Assembly (NCBI GenBank): GCA_963848675.1
Contig: CAWKEY010000052.1
Coordinates: 124,001-188,000, forward strand
Source of the DNA: CAWKEY01 sp963848675
GTDB taxonomy: Bacteria > Pseudomonadota > Gammaproteobacteria > Methylococcales > Methylomonadaceae
DNA length: 64,000 nt
Direction of reading: 5' to 3'
Shown: positions 63,516 to 64,000 of the stretch, piece after piece
Layout of the letters: each line of letters opens with the position of its first letter
How positions within the stretch are numbered: position 1 is the first letter of the stretch
Program-made: the position numbers and the translations under genes
Notes under the pieces: model-generated
What the model was told of the DNA's origin: nothing
Databases searched by the model: none
What the model saw: only the letters and a program-made list of their open reading frames with translations

Positions 63516-64000
63516 TGCAGAATGTCTGGCGGCCAACTTGTTCGATTGAGCATCTGCGCTTAAGAGCGCAAATGCTTGCCGATATACGGCTTTTTTTTGC
63601 TGCCAGATGCGTGCTGGAGGTGGAAACGCCGCTGCTGAGCCATGCCATAGGCACCGCTCCGCACCTGGCTTTTTTTACGACGGCGTATCATCTGCCGCCA
63701 TGGCAACAGACCCTGTTTTTACAGACCTCACCTGAGTTTGCCATGAAACGACTGCTGGCAGCGGGTAGCGGCTCGATTTATCAGATAGCCAAGGCTTTTA
63801 GAAATGGGGAGTCGGGGCGCTTCCACAATCCTGAGTTTACGCTGCTGGAATGGTATCGGGTCGGCTTTACATTGCCGCAATTAATGGCTGAAATCGCTGA
63901 GCTGATGGCCGTGCTGTTTAGCCGCACCCATGCTCTGGGCGCAACCGAATACTTTAGCTATCAAGACATATTTCAGCGCTATACCGGGCTCGATCCATTG
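63515..64000 (+). CDS. epmA: EF-P lysine--lysine ligase, N-terminal part (cut by window end)
   Basis: A lysyl-tRNA-synthetase-like ligase that attaches beta-lysine to EF-P. The visible 162 codons start with GTG 63515, overlapping the efp stop by one base, and reach VLEVETPLLSHAIGT, TSPEFAMKRLLAAGSGSIYQ and HNPEFTLLEWYR, all conserved in EpmA/GenX. There is no tRNA anticodon-binding domain at the N-terminus, which separates it from LysRS. The reading frame is open at the window end. Confidence 0.92.
   Translation, partial: MQNVWRPTCSIEHLRLRAQMLADIRLFFAARCVLEVETPLLSHAIGTAPHLAFFTTAYHLPPWQQTLFLQTSPEFAMKRLLAAGSGSIYQIAKAFRNGESGRFHNPEFTLLEWYRVGFTLPQLMAEIAELMAVLFSRTHALGATEYFSYQDIFQRYTGLDPL

Overview
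The window looks like a chromosomal stretch of a gammaproteobacterium, most likely an aerobic type I methanotroph (Methylococcales). That placement is an inference. It rests on two sterol-pathway genes (a CYP51-type P450 and a DHCR24-like sterol reductase), which are rare in bacteria but known in this order, together with gammaproteobacterial versions of EF-P/EpmA/EpmB, GcvR, PhoH and NarGHJI. Base composition is near 50% GC. No rRNA, tRNA, CRISPR array, insertion sequence or prophage was recognised.

Layout. Positions 1-3113 (minus strand) hold the sterol pair; the P450 is cut by the window edge and frameshifted. Positions 3572-13114 (plus) are a respiratory nitrate module: a double-length NarK transporter (frameshifted) followed by narGHJI, with a secreted beta-propeller protein downstream. 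Positions 14548-19682 hold housekeeping and metabolic genes (PLP-dependent desulfhydrase/deaminase, methyltransferase, polyphosphate kinase, peptide deformylase, inositol-phosphatase family protein with a frameshift). Positions 19713-24996 are signalling genes: a FixL/FixJ-like pair on the minus strand and a PAS-GGDEF-EAL protein on the plus strand. Positions 25216-32120 carry an FtsH paralogue converging on a minus-strand lonB-like/glgP pair.

Positions 32521-42364 are the most unusual region. It encodes two exported proteins predicted to begin with histidine after signal-peptide removal (one resembling the copper-binding YcnI/DUF1775 family), a periplasmic STN/HEAT-repeat protein, a TlpA-like thioredoxin, a DUF4266 lipoprotein with a Gly-rich Cys-Gly-Cys tail, a very long DUF3570 outer-membrane protein, an ApbE flavin transferase, and a membrane-fused spermidine-synthase-like protein. 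The DUF3570 protein contains a Dxx(S/T)GAT sequence, the consensus for ApbE-catalysed FMN attachment. Together these suggest an envelope redox/metal system. Most spacers here carry a palindromic repeat, from several different families.

Positions 42405-51975 are a surface-polysaccharide locus: glycosyltransferases, an epimerase-like protein, a giant PIG-L/triple GT2 protein, a GNAT protein and a Wzm/Wzt-type ABC exporter. Positions 52373-64000 hold an OmpR/HK two-component pair, a CDF metal exporter, an AI-2E-family permease, a gcvR-bcp-phoH operon, a SPOR-domain protein, a 5'-nucleotidase, and epmB divergent from efp-epmA (epmA runs off the window end).

Three conserved genes (P450, narK, inositol-phosphatase family) each carry one single-base frameshift with intact coding on both sides. 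Sequencing or assembly error is the simplest explanation, but recent mutation cannot be excluded from the sequence alone.
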